Assembly: GCF_026626635.1 (NCBI RefSeq)
Contig: NZ_JAPNKA010000001.1
Span: forward strand, 4,960,001-5,024,000
DNA length: 64,000 bases
From: Archangium lansingense
Lineage (GTDB): Bacteria > Myxococcota > Myxococcia > Myxococcales > Myxococcaceae
Reading direction: 5' to 3'
The translations under genes were made by a program, and so were the position numbers. This document shows, piece by piece, positions 7,661 to 16,895 of this stretch (its first letter is position 1; every line of letters starts with the position of its first letter). The notes beneath the pieces were generated by a model. That model made no database searches. It saw only the letters and a list, made by a program, of their open reading frames with translations, and had not been told where the DNA came from.

Positions 7661-8161
7661 TCAATCCGCCGAAGCAGGGAGGCGAGCGGAAGGCTCGCGA
7701 ATCAACTTCTCCAGAAGGCGCCGCATGGCCCTGGAATTCCATTCCCGTGGCCCCTGGAAGCGGGCCACCAGGCGGCCTTCCACCACGAGGAAGCTCGTCG
7801 GGAGTTTGTCCACACCGAAGGCGCGCGCGGCTGCCTCCCCCTCATCCAGGCGCAGGTGCAGGGCCGCTTCCGCGGGCCCTCCGAGGAAGTCCTCCACCGC
7901 TTTCATGGCCTCGTCATGGCTGAAGACGACGACCGCGAGGCCCTCGGGCGGGGCCTCGGCCAGGGCTCGAAGCTGAGGCGTCTCCTCCCGGCAGGGAGCG
8001 CACCACGAGGCCCAGAAGACGACGAGGGTGGCGCGGGAGGCGGGGGCACCCTGCAAGGCCGGAGCGGACCCCTCCACACGGAGATAGTTTGGAGGTGGCT
8101 CAGCCCGGCAGCCTGACATGACCACCAGAAGAAGGAGCGTGAGCAGCCGGGCCTCACGCAT
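7661..8161 (-). CDS. TlpA-like thioredoxin-fold lipoprotein
   Basis: 166 residues with a lipoprotein signal (MREARLLTLLLLVVMSGC). The thioredoxin fold shows ATLVVFWASWCAPCREETPQ with a CAPC active site, then LAVVVFSHDE and the cis-Pro loop KLPTSFLVVEGRLVARFQGP. TlpA/ResA-type proteins reduce or exchange disulfides in the periplasm, for example on metal-binding Cys proteins. ATG at 8161 overlaps the end of the upstream methyltransferase gene by 8 bases (ATGCGTGA), a sign of translational coupling. In this operon its substrates could be the Cys-rich secreted proteins encoded just downstream; that is inference from context. Confidence 0.85.
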   Translation of the reverse strand: MREARLLTLLLLVVMSGCRAEPPPNYLRVEGSAPALQGAPASRATLVVFWASWCAPCREETPQLRALAEAPPEGLAVVVFSHDEAMKAVEDFLGGPAEAALHLRLDEGEAAARAFGVDKLPTSFLVVEGRLVARFQGPREWNSRAMRRLLEKLIREPSARLPASAD

Positions 8162-8804
8162 GGGCGACTTGTCCCTCGCGTGCCCGTGCGTGCAGGTGGC
8201 CCACTCCCGGGAAGAAGCGGCCGACTCGGGCGGCGTAGGCCCGGTAGGCGTCACCGTGCAGGCGCAGGAGGTGCTCCTCCTCCAGCCGCACCTGGAGAGA
8301 AACCAGGAGGACGTAGTGGCCCCACGCCATCACCGTCCACGCGCTCGGAGTCGCCAGGACAACGCCGCTCACCACCCCCAACATGCCGGTGAAGATCGGG
8401 TTGCGCACCAGGGTGAAGAGGCCGCTCGTCACCAGCTCCGTCCGCTCCCTGTCGATGCCGATCCGCCAGGAGGCCCCCATCTGCATCTGCGCCAGCACGA
8501 TGAGGAGGAAGCTGCCGGCCACCAACGCCCAGCCGGACCAGCGGAGGGCCGAGGGCACCTGCCAGATTCCCAAGCCCGCGTCTCCAAGGAGGGCGTACAG
8601 CACGCTCCAGACGAGCACCGCCAGCATGAAGAGGCCCATGGTCACGCCGATGACACGCTGGAAGGGGTTGGCCTCCTGGTGCAGCACGAAGGCACGCCTG
8701 CCCGTGCGCCGCCGCAGGCGGATGGAAGGTAGCACCATGGCAAGGAAGAAGAAGGCCAGGGTGGTGAGGGGAAGGGCTGTCCGGGTGAAGGTGCTGACTT
8801 CCAT
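8154..8804 (-). CDS. Isoprenylcysteine carboxyl methyltransferase (ICMT)-family membrane protein
   Basis: A 216-residue integral membrane protein with four or five hydrophobic segments and the C-terminal ICMT/PEMT-type signature: GLFTLVRNPIFTGMLG (the RNPxY/F-like turn), then RLEEEHLLRLHGDAYRAYAA and VGRFFPG, which bind S-adenosylmethionine in the family. Bacterial members rarely have a known substrate. They are often found with metal or sterol-like genes and are annotated only as isoprenylcysteine methyltransferase family. ATG at 8804 was chosen; an ECF-type promoter lies about 60-90 bases upstream, making this the first gene of the operon that runs through the thioredoxin and Cys-rich genes to the RND pump. 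Confidence 0.8.
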   Translation of the reverse strand: MEVSTFTRTALPLTTLAFFFLAMVLPSIRLRRRTGRRAFVLHQEANPFQRVIGVTMGLFMLAVLVWSVLYALLGDAGLGIWQVPSALRWSGWALVAGSFLLIVLAQMQMGASWRIGIDRERTELVTSGLFTLVRNPIFTGMLGVVSGVVLATPSAWTVMAWGHYVLLVSLQVRLEEEHLLRLHGDAYRAYAARVGRFFPGVGHLHARAREGQVAHA

Positions 8805-8865
8805 GAGGTGCCTCGGCGCTAGGGGACGGGCCGGGAGCCGCGTCCTTTCATTTTCTACCGAAGCT

Positions 8866-8891
8866 GACGCCCGCGCCGGCACGGCATTACA
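8866..8891 (-). promoter_or_regulatory. Putative ECF-sigma promoter of the ICMT-TlpA-RND operon
   Basis: Minus strand: TGTAAT (8891-8886), 16-base spacer, CGTC (8869-8866) followed by AGC. It is identical in layout to the copies at 2116-2141 and 10289-10314. It sits directly after the broken sigma-gene copy, just as the CDF promoter sits directly after the intact sigma gene, so the sigma-plus-promoter unit appears to have been duplicated. Confidence 0.6.
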
Positions 8892-8894
8892 TCC

Positions 8895-9056
8895 GCGGCC
8901 CGCGGGAGCTGCCTCACCCTTCTCATGCCCTTGACGAAGGCTGCCTGGAGGAGCTCCTCGGCCGCTTCGGGCGTACCGACGCGGGGGATGAGGAAGTCCA
9001 GGAACTTCCGGTGGTGCTCGACGAGCACCTCCACCACTTCGGGACTCAGGCTCATG
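8895..9056 (-). pseudogene. Truncated copy of the ECF sigma factor gene
   Basis: About 54 codons beginning MSLSPEVVEVLVEHHRKFLD (ATG at 9056) align with the start of the intact ECF sigma gene at 10875 (MSPDVIEALLHNRQRFLAFL): IPRVGTPEAAEELLQAAFVK against VPRVGSTEVAEEVLQSALLK. Homology ends at about 8895, inside sigma region 2. The rest of region 2, all of region 4 and the Cys-rich tail are gone, and the frame then reads through the downstream promoter to a stop at 8855. A family member needs about 170-180 residues. It is a decayed duplicate, distinct enough in sequence that the duplication is not recent. Confidence 0.8.
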
Positions 9057-9253
9057 ATGTACCTGTGCCGCTCTTTCCTCCCGTGGTGCCAGGGAGTCAA
9101 GGGGACATGTAGGAGCCCTCGAACTCGCGCGCGCCGGCACCCCATAACAGCCGGGGGGCGGCGCTCGCCCCAGTGGCATTCACCGGGTACCCGCGCCCGA
9201 AGCGAGGTTTTGCTACCGGGTGACTGGGGTTATGAGTCATGCGGGGGAGGGCT

Positions 9254-10201
9254 TCAGGCGTGGTGGCCTTCGCAGGCGGTGTGAGCGGTGGGGCGGGCCC
9301 GCGTGGGCTCCTGGAGGTGGCAGCAGTCGGTGAGCGCGCCCTGCTCGATCTGGAGCGTGACGTGCTCGATGCCGAACTCGTCATGGAGTTGCTGCTTCAG
9401 GCGCTCGAGGAAGTGGTCGCCGTGAGGGGCTCGCGGCATCACGAGGTGGGCCGTGAGCGCCGTTTCGGTGGTGCTCATGCCCCAGACGTGCAGGTCATGC
9501 ACCTTGGCGACTCCAGGCGCCTGGGCGAGCCGCGCCTCCACGGTCTCCAGGTTGATGCCTCGGGGAACCGCGTGGAGGGCGAGATCGAGCGCCTCCTTGA
9601 GCAACCCCCACGTGCTCAGGACGATGATGGCGGCGATGGCGAGCGTCACCACCGGATCCATCCACGCCCACCCGGTGAAGTGGATGAGGGCGCCCGCCAG
9701 GACGACGCCCAACGACACGCCCGCGTCGGCGGCCATGTGGAGGAAGGCCCCGCGGATGTTGGCATCGTGCTCGCGGCCCTTCCAGAAGAGCAGGGCCGTG
9801 GCCGTATTGATGACGATACCCACGCCCGCCACGAGCATGACGGTGGTGCTGGCGATGGGGGCGGGTTCTCCCAGGCGCTGGATGGCTTCCCAGGCGATGC
9901 CCCCCACCGCGACGAGCAGGAAGAGGGCGTTGAAGAGGGCCGCCAGGATGGACGAGCTGCGCAGCCCGTAGGTGCGCTGGGAAGTCGGGCGCCGCCTGGC
10001 CAGGAGGGTTGCCCCCCAGGCCAGCAGCAAGCCGAGCACGTCGCTCAGGTTGTGCCCGGCATCCGCGAGCAGCGCGAGGGAGTTGGAGAGGATTCCGAAG
10101 GTGGCCTCGACAGCGACGAAGCCCACGTTGAGGGCCACGCCAATGGCGAAGGCCCGTCCGGGCGACGGGGCGGCGTGGGCGTGGTGGTGATGACCGGCCA
10201 T
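9254..10201 (-). CDS. Cation diffusion facilitator (CzcD/ZnT-like) transporter
   Basis: A 315-residue inner-membrane exporter. It starts MAGHHHHAHA, a His-rich N-terminus common in zinc-type CDFs. Six transmembrane helices occupy about residues 15-210. The two metal-site motifs are both H-x3-D: DAGHNLSDV in TM2 and HMAADAGVSLG in TM5, the pattern of Zn/Co/Cd-proton antiporters. The cytosolic C-terminal domain has VHDLHVWGMSTTETALTAHL and ends in a Cys/His-containing tail (DCCHLQ). ATG at 10201 is supported by the N-terminal motif; a longer frame to 10276 would cross the promoter. It is preceded by an ECF-type promoter and lies directly downstream of the sigma gene. Confidence 0.92.
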   Translation of the reverse strand: MAGHHHHAHAAPSPGRAFAIGVALNVGFVAVEATFGILSNSLALLADAGHNLSDVLGLLLAWGATLLARRRPTSQRTYGLRSSSILAALFNALFLLVAVGGIAWEAIQRLGEPAPIASTTVMLVAGVGIVINTATALLFWKGREHDANIRGAFLHMAADAGVSLGVVLAGALIHFTGWAWMDPVVTLAIAAIIVLSTWGLLKEALDLALHAVPRGINLETVEARLAQAPGVAKVHDLHVWGMSTTETALTAHLVMPRAPHGDHFLERLKQQLHDEFGIEHVTLQIEQGALTDCCHLQEPTRARPTAHTACEGHHA

Positions 10202-10288
10202 GAGAGGGCGCTCCTGGTTCTTGTAGGAGCACGGAATACGCCGGACTCGAGCCTTTCTTCCGGTGTCCTGCCCCATTCACCTGAGGCT

Positions 10289-10314
10289 GACGCCCGGCCC
10301 AGGCGCAGGTTACA
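10289..10314 (-). promoter_or_regulatory. Putative ECF-sigma promoter of the CDF gene
   Basis: Minus strand: TGTAAC (10314-10309), 16-base spacer, CGTC (10292-10289) followed by AGC. It lies just after the stop of the sigma gene (10333) and about 88 bases before the CDF start. The TGTAAC form is the closest of the set to the general ECF -35 consensus. Confidence 0.6.
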
Positions 10315-10332
10315 GCCGCGAATATCAGGGGG

Positions 10333-10875
10333 TCAGACGGGCTCGCACGGGCAGTCCGCACACCCTCGCCGGCAGCAGGAGGGGCCGCAGGACTGCTCCA
10401 GCCGGCGGCCGAGCGCCTGCCGCGCCCGGTGGAGGCGCACCTTGGCGTTGTTGGGGGTGATGCCGGACTCCCTGGCGAAGCGCGCGAGGCTCCAGCCCTC
10501 GAGGTCCACCCGGCGGAGGATGTCCGCGTAGTCCGATTTCAGCGTGGTGGTGAGGCCCAGGACGCAGGCACAGACGGTGCGCTCCAGCTCCTCCACGTCC
10601 TGGGTGGACAGGGGACTCTCCTCGGCCAGATGGTGCAGTGCGCGCCCTTCGCGCTCCTCGCGCCGGTGGCGATCGATGAGGGCGTTGCGCAGCAGCCGGT
10701 AGAACCAGGCCACCGCGCTCTCTTCCTGGCGCAGCTCGCTTCCTCGCTCCATCCCCTTGAGGAGGGCGGACTGGAGGACCTCCTCGGCCACTTCCGTGCT
10801 GCCGACGCGAGGCACCAGGAAGGCGAGGAAGCGCTGCCGATTGTGGAGGAGGGCTTCGATGACGTCCGGGCTCAT
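10333..10875 (-). CDS. ECF sigma factor with Cys-rich tail, CorE-like (ECF44-type)
   Basis: 180 residues. Region 2 spans about 10-75 (EVAEEVLQSALLKGMERG, AVAWFYRLLRNALIDRHRR) and region 4 about 105-160 (LEGWSLARFARESGITPNNA, VRLHRARQALGRRL). Two extra features mark the CorE-like group: a C-x-C pair (C102, C104) between regions 2 and 4, and a C-terminal cluster C163, C167, C168, C172, C175, C177. In Myxococcus xanthus CorE (copper) and CorE2 (Cd/Zn) such cysteines sense metal directly and no anti-sigma is needed; this is family knowledge. No anti-sigma gene is adjacent here. Its targets are probably the four TGTAA-N16/17-CGTC promoters in this window, including its own. Confidence 0.88.
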   Translation of the reverse strand: MSPDVIEALLHNRQRFLAFLVPRVGSTEVAEEVLQSALLKGMERGSELRQEESAVAWFYRLLRNALIDRHRREEREGRALHHLAEESPLSTQDVEELERTVCACVLGLTTTLKSDYADILRRVDLEGWSLARFARESGITPNNAKVRLHRARQALGRRLEQSCGPSCCRRGCADCPCEPV

Positions 10876-10896
10876 GCAGAGCTTCTATTAAAGCTG

Positions 10897-10923
10897 GACG
10901 AGACGAGGCCACCGAGAATTACA
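10897..10923 (-). promoter_or_regulatory. Possible autoregulated promoter of the ECF sigma gene
   Basis: Minus strand: TGTAAT (10923-10918), 17-base spacer, CGTC (10900-10897) followed by CAGC. It is like the three other sites of the island but with one extra base in the spacer and one after the -10 box. It ends 21 bases before the sigma start codon. The altered spacing makes it weaker evidence than the other three. Confidence 0.4.
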
Positions 10924-11151
10924 GGTCCGGGGTGCCACCCGCCGTCACCTTCATGAGGAGGGAGTGATGGCTCCGGTCCAGGAAGCACCAGTCAGCCAGA
11001 CTCGCGGAACTGATTGGAGCGATCACCCCGTGACGGTTCAGGTGGTGACTCGGGGCTTTTTCGTTTCCGGGCATGAGTTTGCCCTGGTTGGATGGGTCAC
11101 CACAGGGCACAGCGCGAGGGCTGGACTTCGCCGCATTCGACCAGGACTTTC

Positions 11152-12672
11152 ATGAGCACACTGCGGGATCGAATTGAGAACACTGAGCTGCTGGCCAAGG
11201 TTGTCCCGGTAGAGGAGGCGGTGAAGCACGTCACTGACGGCTGCACCGTGGCCATCAGCGGCTTCACCAAGTCGGGTGAGCCGAAGACCTTCTTCCCTGC
11301 GCTCGCTCGGCACTTCACTGAGACGGCACCCGCTTCCCGCATCACCCTGCTGAGCGGCGCCTCACTCTCGGACGACGTGGAGGGGCCCATGGCCCCCTTC
11401 ATCCGCAAGCGCGGGCCGTACATGTCCTCGGTCGCCTCCCGCAAGCTCATCCACTCGGGGGAGATGGACTTCACCGACGTCCACCTGTCCGCCTTCGCGC
11501 GCAACCTGATGTACGGGTTCTACGGCGACATCGACGTCGCCGTCGTCGAGGTGTCTCGCATCCGCGAGGATGGCAGCGTCGTTCTCTCTTCCTCGGTGGG
11601 TGTCTCCGCCGAGGCGCTCGCCCGGGCGCGCAAGGTCATCCTCGAGGTCAACACCGCGGTGCCGGACTACACGGGCTTCCACGACATCGTCCTGCCCGCC
11701 GTGCACCCCAAGGTGGGTTGGCCGCTGCCGCTGGTGAACGTGCGGGACCGTATCGGCACGCCCTACGTCGAGTTCGATCGCAGCAAGGTGGTGGCCGTTG
11801 TCGAGTCCCACACGCCCGACTACCCGGTGCCCTTCAAGGCCGCGAGCGAGACAGACCGCCGCATCGCGCAGCACGTCATCGACTTCCTCCTCGAGTGCCG
11901 GAAGCAGTTCGACTGGGGCAAGCGCCTGCCTCCCATCCAGTCCGGAGTGGGCAACGTGGCCAACGCCATCATCGGCGAGCTCTACGCGTCCCCCTTCCAG
12001 AAGATCCGCTTCTGGACCGAGGTCTTCCAGGACGGGATGCTGCGCTACGTGGAGGACGATGCGAAGTTCGAGAACGCCTCGGCCACCGCGGTCTCCTTCT
12101 CCGCTGAGGGACGCCGGCGCTTCATGGAGTTGTTCGAGCGCTGCCGGGACAAGCTGGTGCTGCGGCCCATGTGGTTGTCCAACAGCCCGGAGATCATCTC
12201 GCGGCTGTTCGTCATCGCGATGAACACCCCCATCGAGGTGGACATCTACGGCCACGTCAATTCCACGCACATCGACGGCTCACGCATCGTCAATGGGCTG
12301 GGCGGCTCGGGGGACTTCTTCCGCAACGCCTACCTGAGCATCGTGCACACGCCCTCCACCCGCCAGCTGAAGGATGGGCGCACGGTGAGCTGCGTGATGC
12401 CGTATGTGCGGCACATCGATCATACCGAGCACGACATCAAGTGCGTCGTCACCGAGCACGGCTACGCGCTCAACATGGACATCCGCTCGCCCAAGCGGCG
12501 CGCCATGGACATCATCGAGCGGTGCGCGCACCCGCACTTCCGCCCGCTGCTGCACGCCTACCTGAACATGGCGGGAACGGGGGACGAGCCCCGGGCCACG
12601 GACATGAAGGCCCTGGAGGGCTGGTGGCGGGACTACGACGAGGCCTGCCGCAACTTCCCGAAGGGCGGCTGA
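11152..12672 (+). CDS. Acetyl-CoA hydrolase/transferase family (succinyl-CoA:acetate CoA-transferase type)
   Basis: 506 residues, the usual size for class I CoA-transferases of the Cat1/AarC group, which move CoA between carboxylates such as succinate, acetate or butyrate. The catalytic-glutamate block reads WTEVFQDGMLRYVEDD with Glu290. Other family blocks are CTVAISGFTKSGEPKTFFPA near the N-terminus, PPIQSGVGNVANAIIGEL, NGLGGSGDFFRNAYLSI, and DHTEHDIKCVVTEHGYA at the C-terminus. ATG at 11152 is chosen; upstream codons in frame have no homology. A single-gene unit: the next gene is convergent LysR. About 275 bases without a gene separate it from the sigma gene. Confidence 0.9.
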   Translation: MSTLRDRIENTELLAKVVPVEEAVKHVTDGCTVAISGFTKSGEPKTFFPALARHFTETAPASRITLLSGASLSDDVEGPMAPFIRKRGPYMSSVASRKLIHSGEMDFTDVHLSAFARNLMYGFYGDIDVAVVEVSRIREDGSVVLSSSVGVSAEALARARKVILEVNTAVPDYTGFHDIVLPAVHPKVGWPLPLVNVRDRIGTPYVEFDRSKVVAVVESHTPDYPVPFKAASETDRRIAQHVIDFLLECRKQFDWGKRLPPIQSGVGNVANAIIGELYASPFQKIRFWTEVFQDGMLRYVEDDAKFENASATAVSFSAEGRRRFMELFERCRDKLVLRPMWLSNSPEIISRLFVIAMNTPIEVDIYGHVNSTHIDGSRIVNGLGGSGDFFRNAYLSIVHTPSTRQLKDGRTVSCVMPYVRHIDHTEHDIKCVVTEHGYALNMDIRSPKRRAMDIIERCAHPHFRPLLHAYLNMAGTGDEPRATDMKALEGWWRDYDEACRNFPKGG

Positions 12673-12714
12673 GCGCGCGGAGGAGCGCGGAGCCGCGGGC
12701 GCATCGTGGCTCAC

Positions 12715-13599
12715 TCAGGCTCCGACTTCCTTCGCACGCTCCCGCACCTCCGCCGCGAACAGCTCCGCCGCGGGCGTGCGGGGCGCACCCTTGCGCCACA
12801 CGAGCGCTGCGAGCTCGGATCTCGGCGCAGGGGAGAGCCGCTTCACCACCAGCCGCTCGGCGTCGGCGAGCCGGGGCTCGGGAAGCACCGTAACGGCGAG
12901 GCCCGCGCGCACAATCGCCAGCACGGTGGCCACCGCGTTGGACTCGAGCGCGATGTGCGGTGTGAGCCGCATGGCATCGAAGTAGGCGTCCACACGTGTG
13001 CGCACGCGCGAGCCCCGCGAGAGCAACGCGAAGGGCTCCTCCTTGAGCTGCCGCATTCCCACGGAGTCCGCACCCGCCAGCGCGTGCCCCCGCGCGACGA
13101 AGAGCACGAGCCTGCTGTCGAAGAGGGGCTCCGCATCCAGGTCCGGTGAGCGCGCGGGTGTGTACGCCAGCCCCACGTCCAGCTTGCCGTCCGTGAGCCG
13201 CCGCTCGACCCTCCGCACGAGTGCCTCCTCGGCGCTCAGTGCGAGGCCCGGGTGCTTGCGCAGCACAGCGGCCAGGGCGGGCACCACGACGCTCCGCATG
13301 CTGGGCGGGTAGCCCACGCGCAGCGCTCCCGAGGTCATCCCTCGCAGCGCGCTCACCGCCACCCGGCCGGCGTCTACGTCCTCCAGCGCACGTGAGGCAT
13401 AGGTGCGGAACAGCTCCCCCGCCTGCGTCAGCCGCACACCGCTGCGTGCGCGCTCGAAGAGCGGCGAGCCGAGCTCCTCCTCGAGCTGGCGGATCTGCTG
13501 CGACAGCGTGGGCTGTGAGACGTGGATGCGCCGCGCGGCGCGTCCGAAGTGGAGGGTGTCGGCAACGGCGGAGAAGTAGCGGAGGTGGCGGAGCTCCAT
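12715..13599 (-). CDS. LysR-family transcriptional regulator
   Basis: 294 residues, typical LysR length. N-terminal winged helix: MELRHLRYFSAVADTLHFGR, AARRIHVSQPTLSQQIRQLE, LFERARSGVRLTQAGELF. The effector domain follows (LRVGYPPSMRSVVVPALAAV ... LDVGLAYTPARSPDLDAEPL). ATG at 13599 gives the canonical MELRHLRYF start; the frame is open further but would overlap the divergent gene. A perfect T-N11-A palindrome lies 10 bases upstream, between it and the acetolactate-synthase-like gene, so it most likely regulates that gene and itself. The inducer cannot be told from sequence. Confidence 0.92.
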   Translation of the reverse strand: MELRHLRYFSAVADTLHFGRAARRIHVSQPTLSQQIRQLEEELGSPLFERARSGVRLTQAGELFRTYASRALEDVDAGRVAVSALRGMTSGALRVGYPPSMRSVVVPALAAVLRKHPGLALSAEEALVRRVERRLTDGKLDVGLAYTPARSPDLDAEPLFDSRLVLFVARGHALAGADSVGMRQLKEEPFALLSRGSRVRTRVDAYFDAMRLTPHIALESNAVATVLAIVRAGLAVTVLPEPRLADAERLVVKRLSPAPRSELAALVWRKGAPRTPAAELFAAEVRERAKEVGA

Positions 13600-13608
13600 T
13601 CCAGCATC

Positions 13609-13623
13609 ATAGGCAATGCCTAT
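13609..13623. promoter_or_regulatory. LysR-type operator, perfect T-N11-A palindrome
   Basis: ATAGGCAATGCCTAT is a perfect 15-bp inverted repeat (ATAGGCA/TGCCTAT around one central A) containing T-N11-A, the core of LysR regulator sites. It lies in the 100-bp gap between the divergent LysR gene (start 13599) and the acetolactate-synthase-like gene (start 13700). A pair of ACGAAT direct repeats (13637-13658 region) follows and may hold the activation half of the site. Confidence 0.65.
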
Positions 13624-13699
13624 CGGGTCCATGGGAACAAACGAATGTACGAATCGAAGGCCGCGCTTAATTCTCTCCGTATCCCGAAGGAGGGATCCC

Positions 13700-15337
<1,638 letters not shown>

Positions 15338-15370
15338 GCCACGAACATGAGAGAGAAAGTGAGGAGCACC

Positions 15371-16804
15371 ATGTTGGCTGAACGCTACCCGTACTACCTG
15401 GCCAACCGTCCGCGGCAGCCCAATGCGGACCTGGCTGTGACCGACAAGTATTCAGGCGAGGTCGTGACGCACGTCGCGATTGCGGACGCGAGCGCCGTGG
15501 AGGAGGCCATCGCCGCGGCGGTGCGCGCGGCCGGCCCGATGCGACGACTGGCGCCATACGCGCGCCAGGAGGTACTTGAGCACTGTGTACGCCGCTTCCG
15601 CGAGCGGGCTGAGGAACTGGCGTTTGCACTTTGCATCGAGGCAGGCAAGCCCCTCCGCGATGCGCGGGGCGAGGTCGCCCGGCTGATCGACACCTTCAAG
15701 GCGGCGGCCGAGGAGGCCGTTCGCGGTGGAGGAGAGGTGCTGAACCTGGAGGTGTCGCCGCGCGCTGCGGGCTACCGGGGCTTCACCCAGCGCGTCCCGG
15801 TAGGTCCGTGCTCGTTCATCACACCCTTCAACTTCCCGCTCAACCTGGTGGCTCACAAGGTGGCGCCCGCCATCGCCGCGGGCTGCCCGTTCGTCCTCAA
15901 GCCGTCGGACCGAACACCCGTGAGCGCGGCGATCATGGCCGAGGTGCTCGCCGAGACGGAGCTCCCCGAGGGGGCCTTCTCGGTTCTCACGACCCGCCTC
16001 GAGGACGTGGGGCCGTTCATCGAGGATGACCGGCTGAAGCTGCTCTCGTTTACCGGTTCGGAGAAGGTGGGATGGGAGCTCAAGGCTCGCGCTGGGCGCA
16101 AGAAGGTGGTCCTGGAGCTCGGCGGTAACGCGGCCTGCGTGGTGGACCGCGATCAGGGCGAGCGTCTGGACTTCGTCGCGGACCGAGTGGCTCACGGCGC
16201 CTTCTTCCAGGCGGGGCAGAGCTGCATCTCGGTGCAGCGCGTGCTCGTGCACGAGGAGCTGTACGACGCGCTGCGCGAGCGGCTCGTTGCGAGGGCTCGG
16301 GCGTTGCGTGCAGGGAACCCCAGGGATGAGGCCACCACCCTCGGCCCCATGATTGACGAGGCCGCTGCGCGGCGGCTGGAGGGCTGGATCGAGCGCGCGG
16401 TGGGGCGTGGGGCGCGCGTGCTGACTGGGGGAGGGCGGCGTGGTGCCCTGCTCGAGGCCACTGTGTTGGAGGGCGTGCCCGCGGACGAGCCGCTGTGCGC
16501 GGAGGAGGCGTTCGGGCCGGTTGTGTTGCTCCAGTCATTCCGCTCGTTCGATGACGCGCTGCGTGAGGTGAACAACGGGCGTTATGGGCTGCAAGCAGGC
16601 CTTTTCACCAACGACCTGTCGCGGGCGATGCAGGCGTGGGACGAGCTGGAGGTAGGGGGCGTCGTCGTGGGCGACGTGCCGAGCTTCCGCGTCGACACGA
16701 TGCCCTACGGCGGCGTGAAGGGCTCGGGGCTGGGGCGAGAGGGCGTGAAGTACGCCATCGAGGACATGACCGAGCTGCGGCTGCTCGTGCTGCGCCAGGG
16801 ATAG
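15371..16804 (+). CDS. NAD(P)-dependent aldehyde dehydrogenase
   Basis: 477 residues of the aldehyde dehydrogenase superfamily. Cofactor and catalytic motifs: FITPFNFPLNLVAHKVAPAI, KPSDRTP, SFTGSEKVGWELK, general base E249 in VLELGGN and nucleophile C285 in FFQAGQSCISVQR; C-terminal FRVDTMPYGGVKGSGLGREG. The start at 15371 is preferred over an ATG at 15347 because GAGGAG sits 7 bases before it. It forms an operon with the upstream acetolactate-synthase-like gene, probably under the LysR regulator. The substrate is not evident; NAD-linked oxidation of a short or branched aldehyde would fit. Confidence 0.9.
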   Translation: MLAERYPYYLANRPRQPNADLAVTDKYSGEVVTHVAIADASAVEEAIAAAVRAAGPMRRLAPYARQEVLEHCVRRFRERAEELAFALCIEAGKPLRDARGEVARLIDTFKAAAEEAVRGGGEVLNLEVSPRAAGYRGFTQRVPVGPCSFITPFNFPLNLVAHKVAPAIAAGCPFVLKPSDRTPVSAAIMAEVLAETELPEGAFSVLTTRLEDVGPFIEDDRLKLLSFTGSEKVGWELKARAGRKKVVLELGGNAACVVDRDQGERLDFVADRVAHGAFFQAGQSCISVQRVLVHEELYDALRERLVARARALRAGNPRDEATTLGPMIDEAAARRLEGWIERAVGRGARVLTGGGRRGALLEATVLEGVPADEPLCAEEAFGPVVLLQSFRSFDDALREVNNGRYGLQAGLFTNDLSRAMQAWDELEVGGVVVGDVPSFRVDTMPYGGVKGSGLGREGVKYAIEDMTELRLLVLRQG

Positions 16805-16895
16805 CGGGCCCTGGCATCGCGAAGCGTCGTCGCAGCTTGGGCGTCGGGGTCTGGGGACGTGTACCATGCGCGTCCCTCTTTCCCCCGAGGCTCGA

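Noticed and set aside
11021..11062. CCCCG ... CGGGGC followed by five T, resembling an intrinsic terminator
   Set aside because: Only five pairs with a 20-base loop, and it lies between divergent genes where neither transcript should end. Possibly the end of an RNA from outside, but not supportable.
13616..13699. A longer N-terminus for the acetolactate-synthase-like protein starting at 13616
   Set aside because: It would overlap the LysR operator region and has no family similarity; the ATG at 13700 has a good ribosome site.
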